Below, piece after piece: positions 6,227 through 14,429 of a stretch of DNA of 64,000 nucleotides. Position numbers and translations under genes: made by a program. The stretch is from positions 1 to 64,000 of the forward strand of contig CAZWSI010000003.1 of NCBI GenBank assembly GCA_964636405.1, given 5' to 3'. This DNA is from CAZKGE01 sp964636405. GTDB taxonomy: Bacteria; Bacillota; Clostridia; Christensenellales; CAG-138. The notes under the pieces are model-generated. The model did no database searches, was not told where the DNA came from, and worked only from the letters and a program-made list of their open reading frames with translations. Each line of letters opens with the position of its first letter. Position 1 is the first letter of the stretch.

Positions 6227-9200
6227 CGGCTACGCACAACCCCATACTGGATATTCTGTCCGCCGCAACGGACTTCCGGCGCGCCAGGGAAGCGCTGGAG
6301 GGGGGCAAGGGCCCGGTTGCGGCCTTTGGCCTGCCAGAAGGCGCGCGCGCGCATGTGGCGGCGGCGCTCGCACAGGGGCGCACGCTGCTTTTTGCCGTCC
6401 AAACGGATGTGGCGGCCACGGATCTTACGGCCGAGCTGCGCCTTTTCGGCGTGGACGCGCTGCGCTACCCCGCGCGGGAAACGCCGCTCGTGCATGTGTG
6501 CGCGGCGTCGGGCGAGCTGCGCGCGCAGCGCGTGGCGGTGCTCACGCGCCTCGCGCTGGGGCGGCCCGCCGCGATTGTGGCCACCCTGCCGGCGCTCATG
6601 CAGCGCCTCGCGCCCCCGGCGGAATTTTTCGCCATGGTGGAAAGCGTGGAAACAGGCGGCAGCGTGGAGCCGCGCGCCTTACTTAAACGGCTTGTGCGAG
6701 CGGGCTATGAACGCGTGGAGCTGGTGGAGGGGCCGGGCCAGCTTTCGCTGCGCGGCGATCTACTGGACGTATACTGCCCGCAGGAGGACGGCCCGGTGCG
6801 CATCGAGTTTTTTGGCGACGAGATCGATCAGATGCGCCGCTTCGATCCGCAAACCCAGCGCGCCACGGAGCAGCTCCGGCAGCTCACCCTTCCCCCCGCT
6901 TACGAAACGCCCCAGCCGCCCGAGGCCATGGCGCGCGCGCTTTCGGCCATTCGCGGCCGGGTCGGCTTCACCGAGCAGGAGCTTGCGTGGTCGCAAAACG
7001 CGCCCTGCGCGGGCGCGGACGCGCTGCTTCCGCTCCTGTTTGACGAGCCAAGTTCGCTTTTTGATTATCTGCCGAAAGACGCGCTGCTGCTCGCGGACGA
7101 GCCAAGCCGCCTCGAGGAGAGCGCGCGCTTTACGGAAATCGCCTTCCGCGAGCAGTTCACCGCCATGCTCGAGCGCGGCGAAGGCGCGCCGCAGCAGGGG
7201 AATCTCCTGCTTTCCGCGCAGGAGGCGCTATCCCGGCTTTCCGGCCCCCGGACGCTCGTTTGCTATACCCTCGCGCGCACGCATCCCGCCTTCCCCGCGC
7301 GGGAGGTCGTGCAGTTTGACGCGCGCGGCCCGGGTAAATATCTGGGCGACATGGAGGAGCTGGCGCGCGACGTGACCCGCCTCAAGGCGCAGGGCGAGAG
7401 CGTGCTGCTCTTTGCCGGCGCGCAGCGGGATTCGCTCGCGGAGACGCTGGAGGGCTTTGGCGCGGAAACGGCGCGGGCCGATGCGCTTGCCCGACCGCCC
7501 GTGCCCGGCGAGGCGCTCGCGCTTTCGGCGCGCCTTGCGCGCGGCTTTGCCTACCCCCTTCTCAAGCTCACGGTGCTCACCGAGGCGGAGCTGTTTACGC
7601 GCGCGGAGGCGCCGCGCCGCCTGGGCAAAAAGCGGAAAGCCCTGTCCTTTTCGGAGCTGGCCGTGGGCGATTACGTCGTGCACGAGGCGCACGGCGTGGG
7701 CCGCTTTACGGGCATTGAAAAGCTCACGGTGCAGAACGTCACCCGCGATTACCTGCTGCTGGAATATCGCGGGGGCGATAAGCTCTATATCCCCACCGAC
7801 CAGATGGACCGCGTGCAAAAATACGTGGGCGGCGGCGGAGAGGATACCGTGCCGCCGCTTTCCAAGCTCGGCGGCTCGGAGTGGCAGCAGCGGGTGGGCC
7901 GGGCGCGCGAATCGGCCAAGAAGCTCGCCTTCGACCTCGTGGCGCTCTACGCCGCGCGCGGGAGCGTGAAGGGGCACGCGTTTTCAGCGGATTCCGCCTG
8001 GCAGAAAAAATTCGAGGAGCGCTTCCCCTATGTGGAAACGCCCGATCAGCTCCAGTGCATTCGCGAGATCAAGGCCGATATGGAAAAGGATCGGCCCATG
8101 GATCGCCTGCTTTGCGGCGACGTGGGCTACGGCAAGACCGAGGTTGCGCTGCGCGCCGCGTGCAAGGCGCTCGGCGACGGCATGCAGTGCGCCCTTCTCG
8201 TGCCCACGACCATACTCGCCCAGCAGCACTACGCCACGGCCATGGCGCGCTTTGCGGATTTCCCCGTGCGCATCGCCTGCCTTTCCCGCTTTGCCGACGC
8301 AAAAAAACGGCAGGAAATCAAAAAGCAGCTCGCGGCGGGCGGGCTCGATCTGGTCATCGGCACGCACGCGCTTTTGAGCAAGGACGTGCGCTTTGCAAAC
8401 CTCGGCCTCCTCATTGTGGACGAGGAGCACCGCTTCGGCGTGGGACACAAGGAGCAGCTTAAAAACCTGCGCCAGTCCGTGGACGTGCTCACCCTCAGCG
8501 CCACGCCCATTCCGCGCACGCTGAACATGTCGCTTTCCGGCATACGCGATATCAGCGTGATCGAAACCCCGCCCGAATCCCGCTATCCCGTGCAGACCTT
8601 TGTTCTGGAATATACCGACGCGCTGCTTTCCGACGTGCTTTCGCGCGAGCTGGCGCGCGGCGGGCAGGCGTATGTGGTGTATAACCGCGTGCAGTCCATG
8701 GAGACCATGGCGCGCAAGCTGGCCGAGCTGCTGCCCGGCGCGCGCATCGCCGTCGGCCACGGTCAGATGCCCGAGGGCAGGCTTGAGCAGACCATGCTCG
8801 ATTTTTACGAATACCGCGCCGACATCCTGCTGTGCAGCACCATCATCGAAAGCGGGCTGGATATCCCCAACGTAAACACGCTCGTAGTCATCGACGCGGA
8901 TACGATGGGCCTTGCCCAGCTCTATCAGCTCAAGGGGCGCGTGGGGCGCAGCACGCGCCTGGGCTACGCGTATTTTACCGTGCGGCGCGATCTTTCGGGC
9001 AATGAGCTGGCCCGCAAGCGCCTCATGGCCATCCGCGAGTTTACGCAGTTTGGCGCGGGCTTCTCCATCGCCATGCGCGATTTGGAGATTCGCGGCGCGG
9101 GGAGCCTTCTTGGGGCGGAGCAGCACGGCTTTATGGCCGATATCGGTTATGAATATTATATGAAGCTTATGCAAAGCGCGGTGGCCGAGGCGCGCGGCGA

Positions 9201-9681
9201 AACGCCCGCGCCCCGCGTGGACACGTCGGTGGATATTCCGCTCGACGCGCATATTCCCGTCGCCTATATCCCAAGCGGCGTGCAGCGGCTGGCCTTTTAC
9301 CGCCGCATCGCGGAGCTGGACGGCGCGGAGGCGCGGGCCGACCTGCTCGACGAACTGACGGACCGCTATGGCGAGCCGCCTGCCAGCGTGCTCAATCTCG
9401 TGGACTGCGCGATCATTAAAGCCTACGCGTCCCGCGCGGGCGTTGCCGGCATAACGGTGCGCGAGGGCGAGGCCAAGCTCGTGTTTGCACCCGAGGCCGA
9501 GCTTGACGGCGGAAAGCTGCTGCTCGCGCTCTCCGCCGAGCCCGACGCGCGATTTGCCGCAACGGACCCGCCCGCCATCTGTTTGCGCATGAAAAATGCG
9601 GACGTTCGGGCCGTTGTCGATAGATTGCCACAATTCGTCTACACAATTACGGATTGCTTCGCACCGCGCGAAAGCATATAA
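6223..9681 (+). CDS. mfd: Transcription-repair coupling factor Mfd
   Basis: ATP-dependent translocase that removes stalled RNA polymerase and recruits UvrA. The order of domains fits: UvrB-like N-terminal part, RNA polymerase interaction domain (VHEAHGVGRFTGIEKL), RecG-like motor with Walker A GDVGYGKT and DEEH box LLIVDEEHRFGVG, then the C-terminal TRCF domain. Length is about 1152 residues, as in E. coli. The conserved N-terminus (NPILDILSAATDFRRAREAL) begins near 6238, but no ATG, GTG or TTG occurs in frame between the stop at 6217 and GTG 6355. An ATA at 6223, seven bases after AGGGG and overlapping the pth stop, is the best candidate start. Starting at GTG 6355 would remove about 44 residues, including conserved ones. 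Identity is certain; the start is not. Confidence 0.95.
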   Translation: MTATHNPILDILSAATDFRRAREALEGGKGPVAAFGLPEGARAHVAAALAQGRTLLFAVQTDVAATDLTAELRLFGVDALRYPARETPLVHVCAASGELRAQRVAVLTRLALGRPAAIVATLPALMQRLAPPAEFFAMVESVETGGSVEPRALLKRLVRAGYERVELVEGPGQLSLRGDLLDVYCPQEDGPVRIEFFGDEIDQMRRFDPQTQRATEQLRQLTLPPAYETPQPPEAMARALSAIRGRVGFTEQELAWSQNAPCAGADALLPLLFDEPSSLFDYLPKDALLLADEPSRLEESARFTEIAFREQFTAMLERGEGAPQQGNLLLSAQEALSRLSGPRTLVCYTLARTHPAFPAREVVQFDARGPGKYLGDMEELARDVTRLKAQGESVLLFAGAQRDSLAETLEGFGAETARADALARPPVPGEALALSARLARGFAYPLLKLTVLTEAELFTRAEAPRRLGKKRKALSFSELAVGDYVVHEAHGVGRFTGIEKLTVQNVTRDYLLLEYRGGDKLYIPTDQMDRVQKYVGGGGEDTVPPLSKLGGSEWQQRVGRARESAKKLAFDLVALYAARGSVKGHAFSADSAWQKKFEERFPYVETPDQLQCIREIKADMEKDRPMDRLLCGDVGYGKTEVALRAACKALGDGMQCALLVPTTILAQQHYATAMARFADFPVRIACLSRFADAKKRQEIKKQLAAGGLDLVIGTHALLSKDVRFANLGLLIVDEEHRFGVGHKEQLKNLRQSVDVLTLSATPIPRTLNMSLSGIRDISVIETPPESRYPVQTFVLEYTDALLSDVLSRELARGGQAYVVYNRVQSMETMARKLAELLPGARIAVGHGQMPEGRLEQTMLDFYEYRADILLCSTIIESGLDIPNVNTLVVIDADTMGLAQLYQLKGRVGRSTRLGYAYFTVRRDLSGNELARKRLMAIREFTQFGAGFSIAMRDLEIRGAGSLLGAEQHGFMADIGYEYYMKLMQSAVAEARGETPAPRVDTSVDIPLDAHIPVAYIPSGVQRLAFYRRIAELDGAEARADLLDELTDRYGEPPASVLNLVDCAIIKAYASRAGVAGITVREGEAKLVFAPEAELDGGKLLLALSAEPDARFAATDPPAICLRMKNADVRAVVDRLPQFVYTITDCFAPRESI

Positions 9682-9682
9682 T
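9654..9682 (+). promoter_or_regulatory. Promoter of the foldase gene inside the mfd end
   Basis: -35 TTGCTT (9654-9659), 17-bp spacer, -10 TATAAT (9677-9682). The -10 box contains the mfd stop codon TAA. Confidence 0.55.
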
Positions 9683-9746
9683 GCCCTTATGCCGCGCTGC
9701 GGCAGATCGCCCGGGTTTATGCCCGGAAGAAGGAGAAAATTTGGGA

Positions 9747-11159
9747 ATGAAACGTTTCTTACGCACAGCAACCGCGCTTGCGCTCACCCTTGCGCTCGCG
9801 CTCGCCCTCGCGGCCTGCGCCCTGCCCGGCGGGGAAGACGAAGCCACCGCCACGCCCTCTGACGCCCAAAGCGACGCGCGTGTGTACACCGACGAGGAGC
9901 GCGCGCAAATCGCGGCCAAGGTTGGCGATTACGAGATCACCAAGGGCGAGCTGATCAACGAGTACGAATCCATGCTTTCCTATTACACAGCCTACGGCCT
10001 TGAAACGCCCACGGCCGCTGCGGATATCGAGAGCTATCAGGATTACGCGCTCTCCGGCATGGTGCTCGAAAAGCTCATTTTGCAGCAGGGCACGCTTCTG
10101 GGCGTAAATCCGCTCACAGCCGAGCAGGAGGCCGAGGTCGCCGCGCAGGCCGACGAGTTTTTCGCGGGCCTTATCGAGCAGTATGAATCCCAGGCCGCCG
10201 GCGAGGGCGCGGAAAACGTGTCCGCGCGCGCGCTGGAAATCATCAACGAAACCCTCGATCAAAACGGCTGGAACATGAATTACGACGCGTATCAGACATG
10301 GTATCGCCAGTATGTGTACGATCAAAAGGTCGCCGCGCTCACCGAGGAGGCATACAAGCAGGCCATCGCGCTTACGGACGAGGAGCTGACCGCCTATTAC
10401 GACGAGCAGTTGCTCGCGCAAAAGGAGCTCTTTGAAAAGACCCCCGCCGAGTATGTTCTTGCCGCCGAGGACGCCGAAATGAACGGCGCGACCCCCGCGC
10501 TCGTCGTGCCCGAGGGCTTTGTGCGCGTAAAGGCGATTGCCGTTACCCCCGAGGGCGAGGTGGACGCCTCCTACAGCGAAATGACCGCGTCCATGACCGC
10601 GCTTGAGGCCGAATACGGCCAGCTTTCGCTGGATACCGCCGTGGATCACAGCGCGCGCCTTGCGGAGATCTCCACCGAGTACGCCCAGCTTAAGACCGAT
10701 TCCGAGGCCATTTTCACCGAGTATTCCGCCGCCGCCCGCACCGCCCTGGAGGAAGCGCTAGAAAAGCTCAAGAGCGGCGCGTCCTTTGACGAAGTGCTGC
10801 TCGCCTACGGCGAGGACGACGCCTACGGCACCTATGAGGCGATCGGCCAAAAGGGCCGGCTCATGTACCTCGGCGGCGCGGACGATACCTGGGCCCCGGC
10901 TCTGCAAAACGCCGTGCGCGGCCTTGAAGCCGGCGCTTATTCCGAAATTCTCTCCGCCGACGGCAAGCTGTACATTATCCAGTACGTCGGCCCCGAGGAG
11001 GCCCGCACCCTGACCCTCGACGACGCGCGCGAGGCGCTTGCCGCCGCCGCCAAGGCCGAAAAAGCCGAAACCGCGTGGTCCGAGGCCCAGGAAACCTGGC
11101 TCAACGACACCAGCCTCGTGGAATACTTCGAGGACGTGTACAGGGATATCGGCAAATAA
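9747..11159 (+). CDS. Lipoprotein peptidyl-prolyl isomerase/foldase (PrsA/SurA-like)
   Basis: 470-residue secreted lipoprotein. The signal peptide (basic MKRFLR, an Ala/Leu core) ends in a lipobox LAAC, so it is probably anchored outside the membrane. The N-terminal chaperone region (VGDYEITKGELINEYESML) resembles SurA N-domains, followed by long acidic helices. A parvulin-like rotamase region near residues 360-440 contains GQKGRLMYLGG and LEAGAYSEI. The role is likely folding or quality control of exported proteins. The start has AAGAAGGAG upstream. A palindromic 143-bp element follows the stop codon and probably ends the transcript. Confidence 0.85.
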   Translation: MKRFLRTATALALTLALALALAACALPGGEDEATATPSDAQSDARVYTDEERAQIAAKVGDYEITKGELINEYESMLSYYTAYGLETPTAAADIESYQDYALSGMVLEKLILQQGTLLGVNPLTAEQEAEVAAQADEFFAGLIEQYESQAAGEGAENVSARALEIINETLDQNGWNMNYDAYQTWYRQYVYDQKVAALTEEAYKQAIALTDEELTAYYDEQLLAQKELFEKTPAEYVLAAEDAEMNGATPALVVPEGFVRVKAIAVTPEGEVDASYSEMTASMTALEAEYGQLSLDTAVDHSARLAEISTEYAQLKTDSEAIFTEYSAAARTALEEALEKLKSGASFDEVLLAYGEDDAYGTYEAIGQKGRLMYLGGADDTWAPALQNAVRGLEAGAYSEILSADGKLYIIQYVGPEEARTLTLDDAREALAAAAKAEKAETAWSEAQETWLNDTSLVEYFEDVYRDIGK

Positions 11160-11177
11160 CGGGGACGGAGAACGGGT

Positions 11178-11320
11178 ACGCCGGGGCTCTGCCCCGGGCC
11201 CCGCTTAAGGGCGTTCCGCCCTTAAGAATCCCGTCTCTGACCGCGTTTTGCGCGTGCGCTTTAGCTTGTGTCTATAAGAACAACTTGGCCCGGCAAACTT
11301 TTGCCGGGCCGAGTCTTTGT
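11178..11320 (+). repeat. 143-bp palindromic element, copy 1
   Basis: Non-coding element made of three hairpins: GGGGCTCTGCCCC, CTTAAGGGCG/CGCCCTTAAG and a 10-bp stem GGCCCGGCAA/TTGCCGGGCC (11287-11310). A second copy of exactly the same length lies at 62941-63083, about 94% identical by eye (8 differences). Each copy follows the 3' end of a + strand gene, so a transcript-end role is likely. Confidence 0.8.
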
Positions 11321-11365
11321 GAAACGACGCGCAACGGGCGCTTTGCGCGTCGTCCGCGCCGCCGG

Positions 11366-11394
11366 GTGACAAGGCGGGCCGCGCGTGCTATACT
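11366..11394 (+). promoter_or_regulatory. Promoter giving a leaderless yesL-like mRNA
   Basis: -35 GTGACA (11366-11371), 17-bp spacer, -10 TATACT (11389-11394). Only six bases separate the -10 from the ATG at 11401, so transcription should begin at or next to the start codon. No ribosome-binding site fits. Confidence 0.65.
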
Positions 11395-11400
11395 GAAAAA

Positions 11401-12054
11401 ATGAAAAGCCTGTTTCGCGCGGACAACCCGATTTTTGAGGGCATAGGCAAGCTGTCGGACCTTGTTGGGCTGAGCGTGCTTTGGGTTCTGTGCTGCCTGC
11501 CCGTGTTTACCATTGGCCCGGCGAGCGCCGCGCTGTACGATTGCGCGGTGCGCTGTGTGCGGCGGGGGGAGGACAGCGCGGTATACGCGCGCTTCTTCAG
11601 GGTCTTTCGGGAGAATTTCAAGGTTGGGGCGCTGACAAGCCTGCTCTGGCTCGGGCTGTGGGCGCTGCTTGCGGCGGGCTACGGCTTTATCGCCGCGCGG
11701 GCGGAGGAGGGCGTGCGCCTTGCGGTGGGGCTGCGCTATGCCTACCGCGTGCTCTATCTTTTCCCGGCGGGGGCGACCTGCTGGCTTTTCCCCCTGCTTT
11801 CGCGCTTCACCTTCAACGTAAAAGCCCTGAGCCTGACGGCTGTGCAAATGGCGGCGGCGCATTTGCCCGCCACGCTCGGCGTGCTGCTGCTCACGGCGCT
11901 GAGCGGCGCGGCCTGCGCGTTCTTCTTCTTTCCGCTGCTGTTTTTGCCCTGCGTAAACGCGCTGCTGTGTTCCCTTTTTATTGAGCGCGCGTTCGCCAGG
12001 CACGTCCCGCCGGAGGAGACGAAGGAGGAGGAAGGGCCCAAAGCGCCGGCCTGA
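11401..12054 (+). CDS. YesL-like (DUF624) membrane protein
   Basis: 217-residue polytopic membrane protein with four to five hydrophobic segments. The N-terminus, with an FRADNPIFEGIGKLSDLVGLS-like opening and then LWVLCCLPVFTIGPASAAL, matches the DUF624/YesL pattern, where a 'N-I-x-W-x-L-C-x-P-V-x-T-x-G-A' block opens the family. The C-terminus is charged and Glu-rich. YesL proteins often accompany carbohydrate ABC transporters and their function is unclear. Here it stands alone between a palindromic element and a terminator. Translation appears leaderless. Confidence 0.8.
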   Translation: MKSLFRADNPIFEGIGKLSDLVGLSVLWVLCCLPVFTIGPASAALYDCAVRCVRRGEDSAVYARFFRVFRENFKVGALTSLLWLGLWALLAAGYGFIAARAEEGVRLAVGLRYAYRVLYLFPAGATCWLFPLLSRFTFNVKALSLTAVQMAAAHLPATLGVLLLTALSGAACAFFFFPLLFLPCVNALLCSLFIERAFARHVPPEETKEEEGPKAPA

Positions 12055-12076
12055 TTGTGGCACAAGCAAAAGCAAA

Positions 12077-12112
12077 AGTCCCGTTTTCCTAGAGAAACGG
12101 GGCTTTTTTTGT
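12077..12112 (+). terminator. Terminator after the YesL-like gene
   Basis: Stem AGTCCCGTTTTC pairs with GAGAAACGGGGCT around a short loop, followed by seven T. It separates the YesL-like gene from the phage module. Confidence 0.85.
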
Positions 12113-12188
12113 GTCCAAAGTCAACAGAACGCGGGGCCCCGTTCGTGGCACAATGAAAGCGCCGGGTAGCCGCCCGCAAGGAGGGAGC

Positions 12189-13229
12189 ATGAATACAAAG
12201 GAATTTGCCATCACCCTGGACATGAAGCGCAGCCTGCCCTTTCATCCGTTCGAGGTGGTGGAGGGGGATACGGGGAACGTATTGTTCGTTACGCTCGAAA
12301 ACGACGGAGTTCCCGTGGCGCTGGACGGGTGCGACGTGTGCGTCGTGTTCGCGTCCTCGGCAGGCTTTGCCATGCAGGATCTGACCACGGGCATTGCGCT
12401 GCTTGCGGACACGGGCCGCTTTTCCGTGACGCTGTATCCCGGCAGCTACGGTGCGGGGGATGTGCGCGCGGACGTGCAGGTGTACAGCGGCCCGCTGCGC
12501 GAAACGCTCATTACGAGCAGCCGTTTCACCTTCCGCTGCCGCACGGCGCTGATGAGCACGGAGCTCATTCGCAGCGAAACGGCCTATCCGCCGCTTGTGG
12601 AGGCCACGCGCGATGCACGCGCGGCGGCGGCGGAGGCGCGCGCGGCCATCGTGGCGCTGGGGGACGCGCTGGGCGAGGACAACGTGCAATCCGACTGGGC
12701 CGAGCAGGACGCGGAAAGCGACGCGTTCATCAAAAACAAGCCCGTCATCACCAACGTGCCCGGCGCGCACGCCGGCAGCCACGCCGTTGCGGGCAGCGAC
12801 CCGGTCACGCCCGCGTCCATCGGCGCGGAGGCGCGGCGGCTGCAATTTTCGTCCGTCGCCGCGCCCGTATCCGCCTTTGTGGCGGACGACAGCTATGTGG
12901 ACTATCCCTTTAAGGCCGATCTTCCGCTCACCGGGGTTGTGGCGGGCATGACGGCGGAGGTTGTGTTCGACGCGCCGGACGCGCGCACGGGGAACTTTGC
13001 GCCGGTGGCGCTGTGCGGGCCGGGCTATGTGCGCATTTATGCGCGCGAGGCCCCGGAGGCGGCGCTCACCGTGCCCACGGTCATCTGCATGCGCGAGGTG
13101 GACGGCAGCGCCGGGGACGGCGGCGAGGGCGTATTTTCCGCCACGGTGACAAGGCTGTGGACGGGGAGCCTCGCTTCCTATGAGGCCCTCGTGCCGCAGG
13201 ACAACACGCTCTATTTTATCAAGGGGTGA
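12189..13229 (+). CDS. Phage baseplate upper protein (BppU-like) / tail-fibre protein
   Basis: 346-residue phage structural protein. The first about 125 residues (FAITLDMKRSLPFHPFEVVE, then a beta-rich GIALLADTGRFSVTLYPGSY) match the BppU N-terminal domain of Firmicutes phage baseplates. A short coiled segment and a VQSDWAEQDAESDAFIKNKP motif, frequent in tail fibres, follow. A distal beta module starts at GAEARRLQF and is shared with the gene at 14430. The C-terminus ends YEALVPQDNTLYFIKG, another recurrent tail-protein ending. GGAGGGAGC precedes the ATG. It is the first gene of an orphan tail-fibre and lysis cassette. Confidence 0.8.
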   Translation: MNTKEFAITLDMKRSLPFHPFEVVEGDTGNVLFVTLENDGVPVALDGCDVCVVFASSAGFAMQDLTTGIALLADTGRFSVTLYPGSYGAGDVRADVQVYSGPLRETLITSSRFTFRCRTALMSTELIRSETAYPPLVEATRDARAAAAEARAAIVALGDALGEDNVQSDWAEQDAESDAFIKNKPVITNVPGAHAGSHAVAGSDPVTPASIGAEARRLQFSSVAAPVSAFVADDSYVDYPFKADLPLTGVVAGMTAEVVFDAPDARTGNFAPVALCGPGYVRIYAREAPEAALTVPTVICMREVDGSAGDGGEGVFSATVTRLWTGSLASYEALVPQDNTLYFIKG

Positions 13230-13235
13230 AACGCG

Positions 13236-13373
13236 ATGCTGCAATATTTTACCAGCCTTGTCCGCGCGGTTTTTTGCGGCGCGCAGGGCGTTAAGCAGAT
13301 CCGATTGGGCGGGGAGGCCGCGTATACACGGCCCGGCGGTTTTTTCTACCTTATGCTGAAATCAGAAGAATAA
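13236..13373 (+). CDS. Small phage-module protein, function unknown
   Basis: 45-residue reading frame starting ATG after AAGGGGTGAA and 6 bp after the previous stop, with GGAGG of the next gene just behind it. The product starts MLQYFTSLVRAVFCGAQGVK and ends YLMLKSEE. It is tightly packed in the tail cassette and has the codon use of its neighbours, so it is probably real. I do not recognise a family. Confidence 0.5.
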   Translation: MLQYFTSLVRAVFCGAQGVKQIRLGGEAAYTRPGGFFYLMLKSEE

Positions 13374-13388
13374 CAGGAGGCGTTATTT

Positions 13389-14048
13389 ATGGCCAGTTTC
13401 TTTAACGTAACCTTGGACAGCACCGCGCCTGCGGGCGTATCGGTATCCATCAACAACGGGGCGGCGTATTGTACGACAACCGCTGTTACCCTCAAAGTCA
13501 CCACAAGCGACGCGTCCACGACGGGCTACCAGATGAAGATTTGGGGCACGAGCGCGGCCGCCACGGAGGCTGCCGCAAGCTGGGAGAGCTTTGCTGCGAG
13601 CAAGAGCGTCGCCTTGCCCACGGGCGACGGCGCAAAGACCGTGTCCCTCAAGCTGCGCGACGCGCTGGGCAACGAAAGCGCGGCCGTTACGGATTCCATC
13701 ACGCTCGATACCGCCGTGCCCGTCGTGACGGTCACCGGGCCGGACGTGTCGGCCGTTTCCGCCGTCGCGGGCTTTTGCACGGCCGCGTTCAGCTTCAGCG
13801 CGGATTCCGCTTTTACCCAGTACAAGATCAAGGCCGTCCCGGCGTCCAGCTCCCTGCACAGCGCGGGCGCGGCCGTGGGCACGGTCAACGGCTCGACCAA
13901 TATGGCGGGCACGGGAAGCTTTCCGGCCAACACGCCCATCGCGTGCACGATCAACGGCGCGGATCTTGCGGCGGCCTCCCCGGGCGACGGCGTGAAGATT
14001 CTTAAGGTCTTCGTGCTCGACGTGGCGGGTAACTGGAGCGTGGCGTAA
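13389..14048 (+). CDS. Phage tail protein with Ig-like beta domains
   Basis: 219-residue protein rich in Ala, Ser, Thr and Val with no signal peptide or membrane segment. It seems to hold two beta-sandwich repeats: an N-terminal one (LDSTAPAGVSVSINNGAAYC to SLKLRDALGNES) and a C-terminal one (TVTGPDVSAVSAVAG to VFVLDVAGNWS). Both end in a 'D-A/V-x-G-N' turn typical of bacterial Ig-like repeats. An AGGAGG ribosome site precedes the ATG. The second domain resembles the next gene product. The role in the tail fibre is inferred from context. Confidence 0.65.
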   Translation: MASFFNVTLDSTAPAGVSVSINNGAAYCTTTAVTLKVTTSDASTTGYQMKIWGTSAAATEAAASWESFAASKSVALPTGDGAKTVSLKLRDALGNESAAVTDSITLDTAVPVVTVTGPDVSAVSAVAGFCTAAFSFSADSAFTQYKIKAVPASSSLHSAGAAVGTVNGSTNMAGTGSFPANTPIACTINGADLAAASPGDGVKILKVFVLDVAGNWSVA

Positions 14049-14420
14049 GTGGCCGCGCCCAATCTTGCCTTCAGCTATACGCGCGGCAGCCTTTCGGGCG
14101 TGAACGGCTATGATTCCTTGACCGTCGTCTTTTCGGCGGACGCGGCGTATACGGCCTTTGAGTGCCGGGCAACCAAGAGCGGCGCGGCCTTTGGCCGGGG
14201 CGTGGGGCAGCTTGCGGCCTCCTTTTCGGCAACGCCCGCGCATACAGAGCGCACGTTTTGCATCTATGACGAGCACCTGACGGCGGGGGACGGCGCGTAC
14301 CGCATTTCCCTGTACGCGCAGGGCGAGGACGGGAGCTGGAACGACAATACGGGCTTTGTGCCTGCGGGCGGCGATGGCCTTGTCACGGCGGACGGAGACG
14401 ACTTTCTATGCATGAATTGA
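14049..14420 (+). CDS. Phage tail-associated protein, GTG start
   Basis: 123-residue protein whose GTG start directly follows the TAA of the previous gene (TAAGTG), implying translational coupling; no independent ribosome site is clear. The domain (LTVVFSADAAYTAFECRA, ending RISLYAQGEDGSWNDNTG) resembles the second half of the upstream protein (FSFSADSAFTQYKIKAV). The two may be parts of one split or duplicated fibre component. A specific function is not known. Confidence 0.6.
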   Translation: MAAPNLAFSYTRGSLSGVNGYDSLTVVFSADAAYTAFECRATKSGAAFGRGVGQLAASFSATPAHTERTFCIYDEHLTAGDGAYRISLYAQGEDGSWNDNTGFVPAGGDGLVTADGDDFLCMN

Positions 14421-14429
14421 GGTGTGAGC

